A stretch of DNA of 64,000 bases from Neoceratodus forsteri (GCA_016271365.2 CM057453.1:1076585001-1076649000), one strand, 5' to 3'. Counted from the first letter of the stretch, positions 51,280 through 62,977 are shown. Numbers and translations: made by a program. The notes: generated from the sequence alone by a model not told the origin.

Positions 51280-51800
51280 TTTGTTAGCAGCTGCTGCCAC
51301 TTCCTATACTTCCCCCTACTGGCAGTGAGGTCTAATTGTAAGAGCACTGTTGAGAATAGGGAGAGCAGAGGTTCACACTCATCTAGAGCCAAATAATTAC
51401 TGTTAGACCTTGATAAAGTCATTTAACTTCCCAATACAGTCCACCCAGCTTCAAAGATGGGTAGACGCAGGACCCCACTGCAACACAGAAACAGAAAACA
51501 TTTACAAATAAAGACCTATTGGCCTATTTTATAAAGATACATAGAATTTGTTTGCAGATAAGGACTGCCTGGCCCATCTAGTCTGCCCATTTCTCGTACC
51601 TCTACTTATGCTGTAGACTGTAGCTGATCTGCAGCTTTTCCATCATTCCTTGTTTCTAATATCCCCATGTGTCTGTCCCATGCATTTTTGAATTCCTCCA
51701 CCATTTTTGCCCCTCCACCCTTGCTATTTTCTCGGATCAAAGTGCCATGCCACATCTCAGGTGGACTATCCAGGGTAAACACATTGCAAAAATGAATAAA
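51280..51800 (+). mobile_element. CORE/MIR-like SINE copy, split by a CR1 tail
   Basis: The head contains GCAGAGGTTCACACTCATC (B-box). The core GACCTTGATAAAGTCATTTA and CCACCCAGCTTCAAAGATGG runs to about 51482. The 3' part (ACATCTCAGGTGGACTATCC, AGGGTAAACACATTG) resumes at about 51735. A CR1 3' end lies between. Confidence 0.78.
51485..51733 (-). mobile_element. CR1 3' tail inserted in a SINE
   Basis: ATAGAATTTGTTTGCAGATA, AGGACTGCCTGGCCCATCTA and GTCTGCCCATTTCTCG are the CR1 tail in antisense (compare 44640 and 63150). The end of ORF2 follows near 51670 as degraded codons. It splits the SINE at 51280-51800. Confidence 0.8.
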
Positions 51801-52550
51801 AGCAGTAGTCCTTCTTTAAATTAGTTTTCCCTTCCTTATGAACCAAGTTGAAGAATTTCAGTATAAACTTTTCAAACGCTGAAGCATTGACTGTGCTTTT
51901 TATTTTAACCACCATGTTTTCATTTGAAGAGAGTTTCTTCAGGCTGCAGGTACAGTAGATATCTCCCACTGTGTTTTGAGCCCCAGTTTTGTATATGAGC
52001 TCTCAGTGCAGCTCCCCAGACTGTGCAGTACAAACACAGATGGTACGATGTTCATTAATTACCAAGACTGCAGTCTGTATGCCGTTTGATTGCATCCTGC
52101 TAGGCTATGTTCAACCCCAGCCAGAACTAATGTGAATTGAGTCTCAGGAGCCATACACACCAGTCCTATCCCTGAGTCTGACATCAACAGAGCCGAATCA
52201 ATCAGAGTGAATGTAACCCTAATGTTTAGTAAATACAGAAAAGTATATGCATGACTACTAAGGATGTTACAAGCTATGCCTGTTGGCACCTACAATTAGG
52301 GCTGGGAAAACTCGGTGAAGTTCTGACCCTTAAAAGAAGTGGAACATTGTGAAGTTCTGATTTGTTTTGATTAGTTCTGATTTATTGACAAATATTTAAA
52401 AAAATACATAAAAGTGGCCAAAGCTGGTCACATTTGACACAGAGGACAAAAGGAAATAATTGAATGGATTATTTTTATAAAAATTAATGTAAACCTGCTG
52501 AATAAAAAAGCAATCACTTACTACTAGCTTCTTCATGGCTGGCCTGTAAT
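51801..52550. other. Unassigned DNA
   Basis: No domain in any frame. A short GTGAAGTTCTGA-type motif pair near 52315-52382 resembles the motifs of the 29.3-kb MITE. Confidence 0.35.
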
Positions 52551-52580
52551 AGAGTCATATCCTGCTCTGGTCTGTGACAT

Positions 52581-52643
<63 letters not shown>

Positions 52644-52701
52644 GACAGAGATGCAATTACCTATATCATTAATAGAGTCATATCCTGCTCTGGTCTGTGA
52701 C

Positions 52702-52786
<85 letters not shown>

Positions 52787-52801
52787 TTACCTATATCATT
52801 A
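52551..52801 (+). repeat. (GA)n microsatellite within a ~125-bp tandem duplication
   Basis: TAGAGTCATATCCTGCTCTG + GTCTGTGACAT + (GA)n + GATGCAATTACCTATATCAT occurs twice in succession. The second (GA)n is longer (about 75 bases) and purer than the first. Both flanks were duplicated as one unit. Confidence 0.92.
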
Positions 52802-53661
52802 GTATTCTAACCTGTAAAAACTAAGATCCCTCTAATTAACATGATGTCCTTCTGATGACTCCCACCCACAAGCCAGGGACAAATTTATTGTTGTGACTTG
52901 TGACTGTACACAGCACACCGACAGCACAGCAGTCCACCACCACTTCCTTCCACGATTACCTACCTGACTCCTACAGTACAGTTACTGTTAAATGACCAAA
53001 TTGAGCAACCGTTAAGTGTGCCTCAGAATCTGAATTGGAGATGCAGACAAATCTAGTGCATAGCTGCATGCAGCACAGTCCTACACTGGGGATGGTTAAT
53101 GCTTATGCATAATGTAATGCAATATACTATGAAACTAATGATAATAAGGAGGAATAATGGAGAATGAGTGATGATGATGATGATGATGACACTTGTGTGT
53201 AGTTGAACTTTACTTGTGTTGTAGTGTAAACAGCCTGCCATGTGTCAGAAAGTTAGATTTTATCCCCTGGGCCACCCACAGCCAGCAGCACAGCTGCATC
53301 GACTTGTATGTTGTTTGTCCGAACAGTATTTTTTTTCAATACATTAAATCATGAATAAATGTTAACAAGTGATCGCGATTGGATGACACAAGTCAAAGAT
53401 TTATTTTGCCAGTCCACTGCCCTTGCCCTGTACACACAGCTACACTGAAACCAAGAAAAAAAATTATTTGGGATTATTGGGACTTTTACATTTCTCATGG
53501 GCCTCCCTGCAGTCTTTCTCTCCCCTCTGCACAGCACAAGTCAAAGATTTATTTTACCAGCCTGCTGCCCTTGCCCTCTACACACAGTCACACTGAAGCA
53601 AGGAAAAAAAATGATTTGGAATTTCTAGGACTGTTACATTTCTCATGCCCCCCCCCCGAAG

Positions 53662-53707
<46 letters not shown>

Positions 53708-54109
53708 CGCCCTCTGGATGGCACAAGTCAAAAATGTATTTTGCCAGCCTGCTGCCCTTGTTCTGTACACACAGCCATACTGAAGCCAAGAAAAAAAAAT
53801 TGAGATATCTGGGACTGTTACATTTCTTATACTCACCCCCACAGTGTCTCTCTCTCTCTCCCTTCTAGATGAAATCGTAAATGAACATTAGCAAGTGATT
53901 GTGATTCATGATTGGATTGCACAAGTCAGAGATTTATTTTGACATCCTTCTGCCCTTGCCCTGCACACACAATAACACTGAAAAGCCAGGGAAAAAAATA
54001 TTTGAGAATTTTGGCACTGTTACATGTCTCGTGGGCCCCCTGCAGTCTCTCCTTCTCTCTCTCTCTCTCTCCCCCCCATGGACAGTACAAGTTAAAGATT
54101 TATTTTCAT

Positions 54110-55330
54110 TTCATTTTTATTTTTTATACTTGTAAGCAAGCTGGGCAAATTACCTATTTTCACAAGTGACAAGTTTAAAATAAAAAAAACATACATCATA
54201 AATTCAAAACACAGTACAAATACATATAAATAACATTAACATTACATTTCACAATCTGATGAATCATACCATTAATGAAAGCAGTTAAACTCTGATTTAG
54301 CAACCAGCCATTGTAACAACCCATTCCTAAAAATCCTCACCTTCCTTAAATTAATTAAGGTTAAGGGAATACTATTAAAAAACATAATAGCCCTATATAT
54401 CACTGATTTTTGACCTATTACTTTCCTAAATAAAGGAATACTAAACAATGCCTTAGACTGAAACCTGGTGTTCCTTTGACCCATAGAAACTGAAAAAAGA
54501 TTAAGAATGGGGGGCCAAAGACCAAGAGTAACCTTAAATGCAAAAACTCCCGGTTTAATTTTAATTCTGTCCAAAAATAAGGGACAGTTTGCTTCCTTAG
54601 CTAATACACAGTGATGTGTATTATATGGCAAACCAGTCATAAATCACAAAATACCATGATAAATAGACCTAAGTTTCAGTAACATTTTTTTCATTTGTGC
54701 CAGAGTAAATTATCAATCCATAATCAAACAAATTTAGTAGTAAACTATGAGCCACCAACTTTTTAGATTCTGGAACAAGAAAAGATCTTATCCTAAAGAG
54801 CATTCTTAACCTCTGATGAATTTTCTTAACTAATGTATTAACATGATCTACAAAAGAAAATTGAGAATCCAAAGTAATCCCTAAATAGTAAATTTATCAA
54901 CAAATTGGATGACATTACCCTACTGATCTAGAATGGGAACAGAAATATCCTTCCGTTTCTTGGAACAAGAAAATACCATGACCTTAGTCTTGGATGAATT
55001 CAAAACCAAACTATGAGAACATAACCAATTCTGAAATCTATCAAAGTCACGTTGCACAGTTACCAAAGCTGTATCAGGATCCGGGCCTTCTGCAAATATT
55101 ACTGCATCATCTGCATATAAGATGATTCTTGAGTCAACACAAGATGGGGGGGGGCAGCATTCATGAAAAGGAAAAAAAAGTAAGGGGCCCAATATTGAGC
55201 CTTGTGGTACCCCACAACAGATTGGAAGAGACTGAGAAAAAACATTGGAGATAATTGTCTTTATGTTTTTTCTCAGTCTCTTCCAATCTATTGTGGGATA
55301 CCACAAGGCTCAATATTGGGCCCCTCATTT
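54110..55330 (-). mobile_element. L2-superfamily LINE inserted in satellite, 5' end inverted
   Basis: The 3' end near 54110-54180 is (A)-rich with AAATGAAATG repeats. Antisense frames are 54640-54272 (C-terminal), 54872-54669 (SFVDHVNTLVKKIHQRLRML, LFDYGLIIYS) and 55306-54920 (CCGVPQGSILGPLLF, RIILYADDAVIFAEGP, LVLNSSKTKVMVFSCSKK). The YADD box is intact. At about 55255 the orientation flips: 55260-55328 repeats the GVPQG region in the plus direction. The satellite monomer is cut at 54109 and resumes at about 55329. Confidence 0.88.
54272..55306 (-). pseudogene. LINE reverse transcriptase and C-terminal fragment
   Basis: Covers RT motif B (VPQGS), motif C (YADD), the thumb and the ORF end (RAIMFFNSIPLTLINLRKVR, FRNGLLQWL). 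Motif A and the endonuclease are absent because of 5' truncation. There are two frame breaks (near 54895 and 54650). It is related to the element at 1-2247 (both have YADDAV(V/I)F). Confidence 0.8.
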
Positions 55331-55800
55331 TTTGTCAGCCTGCTGCTCTTCCCTGTACACACAGCCACACTGAAGCCAGGAAAAACATTTTATTTGGGAT
55401 TTTCTGTAACTGTAACATTTATTTTGGGCCCCCCAGTAGTCTCTCCCTCTCTCCTCTGGATCTAGAATGGCACACGTCAAAGATTTTGCCAACCTGCCCT
55501 TGCTCATGTACACACAGCTACACTATCTGAGGCCAAGAAAAAAAACAAAAAACTTTCATTTGGGATTTTCTGTAACTGTAACATTTCTCTTGGGCCTCCA
55601 GTAGTCTCTCCCTCTCTCTCCTCTGAATCTTCTGCAGTGGTTCAAGTCACAGATTTTGCCATCCTGCCCTTGCTCATGTACACAGTCACATTGCCTGCCT
55701 TTTGCCTCCCCCCAGCAGCTACTCAGGTCACCGCTAGCTCCCCAGTCCCTCCGACTTCCTCCTTTCTCCAGTCCTGTCCCGTCACCCTCCTTCAATGATC

Positions 55801-56350
55801 ATTTTCTCTCCTACCCTTGCCCAGTAAGTCTCATTTTTCTCTCCTGGTTTCTCTTCACACCCCTCCAAAAATATATATATATTTTATATTTATATTTGTG
55901 CTTTTTTTTCCTTTTGGCAACTTCTTCTGGCAGCTGTCTGCTGCAGTGAATGAACAGGATGCTCCTCCAAGTGTCCTCATCCCATCTGGGCAGCGTTGTG
56001 CTCTCATCATAGTTATACACCATGAGTGCATCATGTGACCATCTGTTTCCTGACTGGATGCTGCCGGCCACCTTTACATGGAGCGAGCATGCTGCCAGTA
56101 TCCCTATGGCAACAATACACAAAATAGCACAAGTGGCACTTCCACGGATCTGAAACTGGAATTCTGTGGCAAAGTCTGTATTTATCCAGGTCCGTGGATT
56201 GTGGGTTCGATCTGGGAGCCTGGATTTCCTGCAGAACAATCCACCCAACACTACCTACAACCCATGTCATGGTATTAGTTAGAGCTGAAGCTTAATCCAA
56301 CAAAAATAAGGAAAATCAAGCTTAGGCAGTAAAGTTACTTGAGTCTTGGT
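55801..56350. other. Unassigned DNA with a T-arm-like motif
   Basis: A 146-codon antisense frame (56251-55811) and a 79-codon antisense frame show no domain. GTGGGTTCGATCTGGGAGCC at about 56200 resembles a tRNA T-arm/B-box, but no A-box lies at the right distance. AT repeats occur at 55870-55888. Confidence 0.3.
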
Positions 56351-56400
56351 GAATCTGTGGCATGGTGTTCCACAAGGTTTGAACGATCAGACAGTGCTGA
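56283..56400 (+). mobile_element. Possible shuffled LINE RT crumbs
   Basis: GAGCTGAAGCTTAATCCAAC codes ELKLNP(TK), a motif that follows the RT catalytic box. GGTGTTCCACAAGGT, about 80 bases downstream, codes GVPQG, which should precede it. If real, the pieces are rearranged. Weak evidence. Confidence 0.2.
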
Positions 56401-56699
56401 CATTGCCATAACTTTGGCACTGTCTTTCCAAGCACTCAGAAATAATCACACACCAATGCTTTGAGCAAAGGTACTGAAGTTAGGACAATGTCAATGCTTT
56501 CTTACATAATCTTTCAAACTCTGAGAAACACAATGCCAAGGATTCATTAAGACTCAGAGAACTTTATACCCACATTTTTCATTTCCTTACTCTTATGGCA
56601 TTCAGTTTCAACCCTAACTGATACTTTATCATTGCTGTCTGCAATGAAATTTCTTTCTTTTTTTAAAAGTAGTTTAAAAACAGATCACTATTATGTATT

Positions 56700-56835
56700 G
56701 ACAATACGGGGGGTGGTGACTGGAGACAAAGTAAGGTCTGTGGTGGCACAATAGGCAGGAAAAAGATGAGCAGACTAGGTGGGCCAACTGGGGCTTTTCT
56801 GCCTACAAATTCTATTTTACTGGTCCATGTCTGGC
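56700..56835 (+). mobile_element. CR1 3' tail
   Basis: AAAAAGATGAGCAGACTAGG, TGGGCCAACTGGGGCTTTTC and TGCCTACAAATTCTATTTTA are a diverged CR1 terminus. Confidence 0.7.
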
Positions 56836-56999
56836 ATTGTGAATACTTTTAATAAATGACCCATTAGGCACTGTCTTGGGCTAACAGTGGACTTTGTGTA
56901 TGCATACATAAAGACGTTGACCGATCACACACACAATTCCTCACACCTACTCCAGGCTGACTTATTGCTACACTGGACTTATACAGTGAATTGTATAAT

Positions 57000-58165
57000 C
57001 CATAATATGCTACCTGAGTAACAGATGCCAATATGTTCAAGTTGGCTCTGTTGCTTCAAATGCGTCCTCTATTCATTGCGGGGTACCTCAGAGGTCCATA
57101 CTGGGCCCTTTATTGTTTTCTATTTTTGTCAATTACCTCAGGTCTGTAAACATAGTGGTACTTTATTGCATGCAGATTACTTTATAATCTTTGTCCAGTC
57201 CAAGTCAGTGTCTGATCTTTCCACTGACTTGGATAAGGATTTTGGGGACATATATTCTTGGGTGACTAGTAATGCTATGGTCTTCAATTCAAGTAAAACT
57301 ACAGTAATGCTTTTTGGTATGCCATCAATGTTAGAGGACCATCCGAGGTTAGCTGTTGTTGATAATCAGGGTCTTTTGTTAAAGCAAGTTTCTCAGTTTA
57401 GATACCTAGGTGTATCCCTGGACCCATGCTTAACATATTTTCTTCCAGTACAGGCTGTTATTAAAAAGATTAAACAGAGAATGGGGCTACTATATACTGT
57501 ACATTTAAATCCTACTTTACAATTGAGACTAGGAAAGCGATTGCTGTTGGATCACTTCTTCCCCACTTTGATTATGTGTCTGGTATTTATTTTAATATTG
57601 GGATAAAAGAAATGAATGCTTTGTCTGTTATGTATAATAACATCTGCAGATTTGTTCTTGTGGCTTCTTGTTGTATGCATCACTGCAGTCTCTGCTCACA
57701 ACTGGCTTTGGTTATCACCTAGCTGTCGGATTGAGTATTCAGTGGGGTGTTTGATGTTCAAAAGCTTTTATTTTGAATCTTTATTTCCCCTTTCCAGTTT
57801 AGCCTCTAGAAGAGAGTTGTTGCCTTGTTTGAAGTCAGCAAATGGTCTCTTATTTAATATTTCCCAACATAGGCTAAAGACTTGCCTAAGTGCATTCTCT
57901 GTGGCTGCCCCTATCTATTGGAATGCTGTTCTGGTCAGTGTCAGACATGCTACTTCTGTATCTAATTTTAAATTGAGACTAAAGCATAATTTATTGTTAA
58001 AATTAATCTGTAATTGTCATTTGTAATATGTATAATTGTTATTGCTGTTGTTTTGTCTTATATTTTCTTGTTTTTTTATCCGAGTTGGGCCTGAAAAGGG
58101 ACCTTTGGTCCAGTGTCCTTATCCGGTTAACAAAGAATAAATGAAATGAAATGAAAATGTGTGGC
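57000..58165 (+). mobile_element. L2-superfamily LINE, 5'-truncated
   Basis: RT begins near 57076 in motif B (CGVPQRSILGPLLFSIFVN) and shifts frame into 57025-57606. There the catalytic box is degraded (LLHADYFIIF for YADD), followed by MVFNSSKTTVMLFG and QFRYLGVSLDPCLTYFLPVQ. The C-terminal frame 57616-58026 ends SVAAPIYWNAVLVSVRHA and FKLRLKHNLLL. The 3'UTR ends GCCTGAAAAGGGACCTTTGG, then TCCAGTGTCCTTATCCGGTT, AACAAAGAATAAATGAAATG. GGGACC/GGTCC forms a small terminal hairpin. Confidence 0.85.
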
Positions 58166-60080
58166 CCTGTAGACCTTGTACAAAGCACTGTACATGCTGT
58201 TCCTATTAAGCCCATCTGCAAGAATGCAAAAGATTGCTTTTTGCAGATGAAAAAACAAAGTTCATCTGCAAAAGTGCAAAAAGACTGTTCTCACAAATAA
58301 AAAATATTCCATCTGGTAAAGCACAGTGATTTTTCCCCCTGTACATGGGTAAGTATGTTCTGTGCATGTGCAAATGCATTAATCTATTTTTAATCATAAT
58401 TTCTCTATGTTACAACTTTTTTTTTCTTCTAAATGTCAACAGTCTTCCGGTTATCACTGCTGCCCCCACCCACACACACAACCACACAATCATTATTCAA
58501 AACCCAGCTGTTTTACAGCAGTTAACTGCAGGACTCCTGTTCTTGCAGACGTGACAACAAAAACCTGTTACAGTAGACAGACTTAAAGTGCATCAGCAAC
58601 AGCTCGCATGTTCACTGCACTGTGACACTGTTCTTAAGTGTGATATTGGTCTAATTTATGCAAAGTTTAGTATTTTTCTTTTTCAGATGTTTTGTTCATC
58701 TCTAGCTGCCCCCCTCCCAAACAAAAACACTGAATCAAATTTCGACATAAATTGTCAGATCGAGAAATTCTGTGCTAGAACACATGTTTTAAAAAACAAG
58801 TAAATATTTGTCAAGCAACAACCAAGATTCAATGGGCTAAAAATCATAACTCAACATTAAAGAGCTTACGCAACCCTGACTATAGTGATATTACTTGGTC
58901 GCTATGATAGGAATAGGAGAAGGCGCTTAAAGTTTGGTGACATGTAAAAAGACAATGCAAAAAAAAAAAAAATAATAGTAACATATTGTACAGAACACAT
59001 TATTATGTCTTTTAGTAAGTTAATCTGTTTTTTTTTTCGAAGGACGAACAGGTGGCATGTCATACTCATCTTGAGGGGGGAGTCATCCATGTCTCTTAAG
59101 TGGATGCTTGTTATGTTCCTTATGGCTCTTGCACCATTTCTTCTAATAGGTTTGGCAGTTCATAGTTATCACCACAGCTCAATGGCATCCCATCTCTTCA
59201 GTTTTGCATGACTGAGGATATCTGTCACTTAAACTTCACAAAATGCTTTTCCAGTGACCCATTCCAAAATCTGGTAGACTGGGCTGGATTAGGGCAGTAT
59301 GGGCCCCAGGATATTTTGAAGCTGAAGGCCCATCCACCCGCATGCCTTGCAGACCCACCCCGGCCACCTTACACTAAGAGACTGCAAATAGTAATTTGAA
59401 CGAGGTCTTGTGAAATGAGTATAATCATGGTTATTATTTTTATCTTCATTTCAGTAACTTAAATTACTGCCTCTTCCAAAATGCTGTTGCTCTCATTGGG
59501 GAAAAAAACGACTGGACCTCAAACCTCATCATCTATTTTGAAACATGAACACTTTAAGAGTGATTAAACCGAAATCTGTGCAGTACGGGGAACAGCTGCC
59601 TGTAATGGGAAACTGCCCTCTGCAGAAAAAGTAACTAACCAGAATAGTTTGAACAAAAAAAGGGAGTACTAGAAACAGGAACTCTTACCACATGTTATAG
59701 TATTGGCATTGCATTTTATGGGCATTGGGCATGATGGAGTCCTTATCGATAAACAGAACACCTTATCCATTACAGTGTAAGTAGATTCCTGTGTGGCATC
59801 ATCCACAAGGGACTCACATCAAAATTATGAGTGCCGAGGATAGCAGGAACCCTTACTTTACAATTCCTTGATTTGAGAATGCAGAGAATATGAGATTCTT
59901 GTTGGGTTTAAAAGGTTTGCAAAAACTTTCAGTATACCTTTCTAAATTACATTAAATAATAAAAGGAATTGCCTATTGACATGTCTGGCCTTTCTGGAAG
60001 TAAATTATGTTTTGAGCACAAATCAAAATATAGCGTATGGTTTGGAGTTATTGTGCACTGAATTAAAAAGAGTGAAAAAC
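58166..60080. other. Unassigned DNA
   Basis: Contains CATCTGCAA...TTTTTGCAGATG symmetry (58210-58245), a short CA tract (58470) and poly-A runs. No frame above 71 codons and no recognised domain. Confidence 0.4.
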
Positions 60081-60142
60081 CTTATTGTACACATTCTAAA
60101 ATTACTGTGCACATTCTAAAGTTATTGTGCACATTCTGAAAG
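60081..60142 (+). repeat. 20-bp tandem repeat, three units
   Basis: (C/A/G)TTA(T/C)TGT(A/G)CACATTCT(A/G)AA repeats at 60081, 60101 and 60121 with exact 20-base spacing. Confidence 0.92.
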
Positions 60143-61060
60143 GCTTATTGGGTGCTGTGCACCAATGGGGTGTAGGTACACATGAAATGCTCATACCCTG
60201 CCCGCAGAACTGTGCACCCACAGACAGGAGCACCAGCACTGGTGTTCATTAATGCCGGCCACCTGTCTGCGGCCCTGCACCCCCGGTGCGCAAGTGCATG
60301 GAGGGGTGTTTTGCAGACTGGGCATGGAACCAATGGAATGCTTGGACCCAGTCTGCCAGTGGATCCCTTGCATTCACACAGTGTGGATACCAGCTGCTGG
60401 CACACAGTGCACCAACCACACTTGCCACAGAATGCCTGATCATCCACCTCCATCCCTCCTTGTGGCCCCCATGGGCAGGAACAGCATGTCACAGGGGTCT
60501 GCTGCACCGCAACATCTTTGCCGCTGCCGGTGGTGGCATCCTGGAGGTGCATAACCCTTATTGCTGGCGTTCCCAGGTGTAAGGTTCCCCCCCACATGCC
60601 CAGCACTCTACATCTTTATGAATGGCGTGGGGTGCAGGCATTCCCCTGACGCACTGCTGTCCATGTGGCTGGGGGATCAGTGTGAATCTGTCCTGCACCC
60701 TCCCCTTGTGAATGCCATGCAGGGTACATGGGACTCCACTACACAGCATTTAGACTTAGCTTTGCTAATGCACCCAGGTTACACGGCACATTGGCATAGT
60801 GCATAGGGCCCAGTGTGCACGTCCTATTGTTAAGTGCACCTGCATTTCCCTCATGCTCACTCCCACTGACTGCTTTCAAGGGGCATCCTCAGCTCCCCAG
60901 CCTTAATACTGCAGGATCTAGAAGTTCTAATTAAGCAAATAATGTAAAGAAATATTTGTTTAAGTACATGCCAGGTTAGGCAGCTTATTTTATATCTGGT
61001 TTATCCTGCATTCCTCCACAAGCTATGCTGTGGAACTAATATTCCCACTGTCCCCCCGTG
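60143..61060. other. GC-richer unassigned block
   Basis: 60143-60830 is rich in GTGCAC and GTGCACC and gives long overlapping frames on both strands (153 codons minus; 98-100 plus). None shows a domain, and opposite-strand coincidence argues for a compositional effect. It could be a non-autonomous DNA element; ends are not visible. Confidence 0.35.
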
Positions 61061-61061
61061 G

Positions 61062-61318
61062 CCAGTCCTGTCATGATGTCAGTAACTGACTAAGCCATGG
61101 AGGACATCTGTGCACTGATATGTACTCATGTAGTCTAATACTGTGTAACAGCTTCATGCTTAGTTAACCGGTACTAATTGGACTGAGTCTTCATAATCTG
61201 TACCAGCAGACTAACTTTAAAATGCACTGTTACAGAGTATTAGACTACATTAGTAGGTGCTGGCACATAGACATCTCCTACAGCTTACTCCATCACCCAT
61301 GTCATGACAGGATTGGGG
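61062..61318. repeat. Hairpin element, ~88-bp arms
   Basis: Left arm CCAGTCCTGTCATGATGTCA ... GGACATCTGTGC ... ATGTAGTCTAATACTGTGTA. The right arm is its reverse complement (TTACAGAGTATTAGACTACA ... ACATAGACATCTCC ... CATGTCATGACAGGATTGG). The ~70-base loop has its own short stem (GTTAACCGGTAC / GTACCAGCAG...). There is no coding potential. Confidence 0.88.
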
Positions 61319-62550
61319 GGGGGCACTGAGACTATTAGGGACTCAATATCAACGAGATATTTAAAGTAGTATCTAAAAAGGCAGGTATTTAAAAAAAAAT
61401 ATTTCTTCAGATTATTTACTTAACTGCTCTCTACATTTGTGGCTCACATTGCATTGAGTTCTATTTAATTCAGGTGTTAAGGGGAGACCTCTAGGTCCCG
61501 CAGTATTAAGGCAGGGGATTCCCCTTTCTAACAGCATTATTTTTATAGAGCTTGTGTCTTTATTTGTTAAACCATACACTATGACAAATAAAATATGGAC
61601 ACTCATACACAACTTACCTTATGTTTCCATCTTGGGGTGAGATACCAGGATGGACTTCATGAGCTTCACTCTTGAGATCCATACACTGGTATCTTAACCC
61701 ATTGATGGAAACACAGGCTTGCTGTGAATGGTTGCCCATACATTATTCTTTATATTGTGTGACTGTGGGACCACACACAATTTGGTCAAAATGAGCAAAT
61801 TTCCCCTTTCATGGAATTTTCAAAAAATTCCACAAATTGTGCAAAATTTCATGGCATTTTATGAAATGTTGCATAATTATTTTTGGTCATAACTCAGCCA
61901 TTCTTAGAGCAGGAGATCTGAACACTGGCATGCCTACTTGCTGCTCTGAGTCCTAAGGCCATAGCAAATTTCATGGCATTTAGTTGAGGAGTCTTGAACT
62001 TATAGGGGATTAACATCTGGCAATTTATTTTATGCAACCTTTTCTGAAAATATTTCTCCGATTACAACTCAACCACCTTTGGAGGTAGATACCTGAAAGT
62101 GTACATGCATAACCTTCATGGAACAGACTTAAAATGTCTCAGTATGGAAATATGTTGTTAAAGACACTTTAAGTTCAAGGGGTTAACAATGTTATCATTT
62201 AATTATTCATAAAACTTTGTGAACATATTCAAAAAATGTGGATTTTGGTAGCTCTGCTTTATTGCATGTATACTCATGAAATTGGCATGCTTACCCAATG
62301 TCAGTTGGTCCTGCATCTAAAAAAAAACAGGAAACATTTGGTTTAGTAGTGTAAAGTATACAGTGGAAATACCACAGATTACTAATTTGTAACATTTTCT
62401 CAAACATTCATGGTGGTGTAACAGGTAACATCTCCAAAATCCCACCAGTGCTCTAACCGTTGATCACACTGTCAGTAAGGGGAAGGGTAGGAAAGGGGTG
62501 CAGCTGCCAACGTCTTTTTTTTTTCTTGCTGTTTTACAGTTTATGTTGAT
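61319..62550. other. Unassigned AT-rich DNA
   Basis: Two loosely similar ~175-base stretches (about 61840-62010 and 62020-62190), each ending GGGGATTAACA/GGGGTTAACA, suggest an old two-unit tandem. No frames of interest. Confidence 0.35.
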
Positions 62551-62705
62551 AGGATAGGCTGGCTGAAATGCACTATCGCATTTCCAGAGGGATCCCACTT
62601 TTACCTATTTCTGAAGCTGGGTAGACTGGAGCACTTGAAAGTTAAGTGACCTACAACAGTCAAATCCTCCCTCTAGCTGCAGTACTTGGCTATGGGTCAT
62701 ATACA
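62550..62705 (-). mobile_element. CORE/MIR-like SINE copy, minus strand
   Basis: The reverse complement reads GTAGGTCACTTAACTTTCAA, GTGCTCCAGTCTACCCAGCT, TCAGAAATAGGTAAAAGTGG, GATCCCTCTGGAAATGCGAT and CATTTCAGCCAGCCTATCC. It aligns with the copy at 51030-51270 through the core and 3' part. The head is lost. Confidence 0.8.
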
Positions 62706-62902
62706 CTTGACATGTAGAAGCAGGCAGGCAAATCACTTTACCTGCACTAATATTATGATCCTGCGATGTCCCTCCATCTCTCCTACTACTTTTACAGTGG
62801 CATTGTCTATGAATCCAACTTTAATACACTGTATCCATCTTTTTCCCTTTATTATCCATGGCAGGACAGGTGTATGGCTGGGCAAAATTCATATATACAT
62901 CT

Positions 62903-62914
62903 CTCTATATATAT

Positions 62915-62977
<63 letters not shown>

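Larger units (their letters stand above)
53386..55800 (+). repeat. 150-200 bp satellite with a (CT)n segment in each unit, interrupted by a LINE
   Basis: The anchor (G/A)CACAAGTCA(A/G)AGATTTATTTT recurs at about 53386, 53537, 53720, 53920 and 54087. After the LINE insertion it recurs at about 55472 and 55641, with the broken unit resuming near 55330. Each unit has CCCTTGCCCTGTACACACAG, a purine-rich A-run, GGGACTGTTACATTTCTC and a CT-rich stretch of variable length. Later units lack the TTATTTT part and carry CTGTAACTGTAACATTT, so two unit variants exist on the two sides. Confidence 0.85.

Noticed and set aside
52579..52824. RERERE-type peptide frame
   Set aside because: Translation of the (GA)n microsatellite.
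55811..56251. 146-codon minus frame
   Set aside because: No domain. The C-terminal part is translated from an AT repeat and a Lys-rich A/T run.
56180..56260. tRNA gene suggested by GTGGGTTCGATCTGGG
   Set aside because: No A-box or cloverleaf at the proper distance; the T-arm-like string stands alone.
60145..60606. 153-codon minus-strand frame with several cysteines
   Set aside because: Four other frames in the same block are also open on both strands, pointing to GC composition. The cysteine spacing does not match a known finger, and no splice or polyadenylation context is present.
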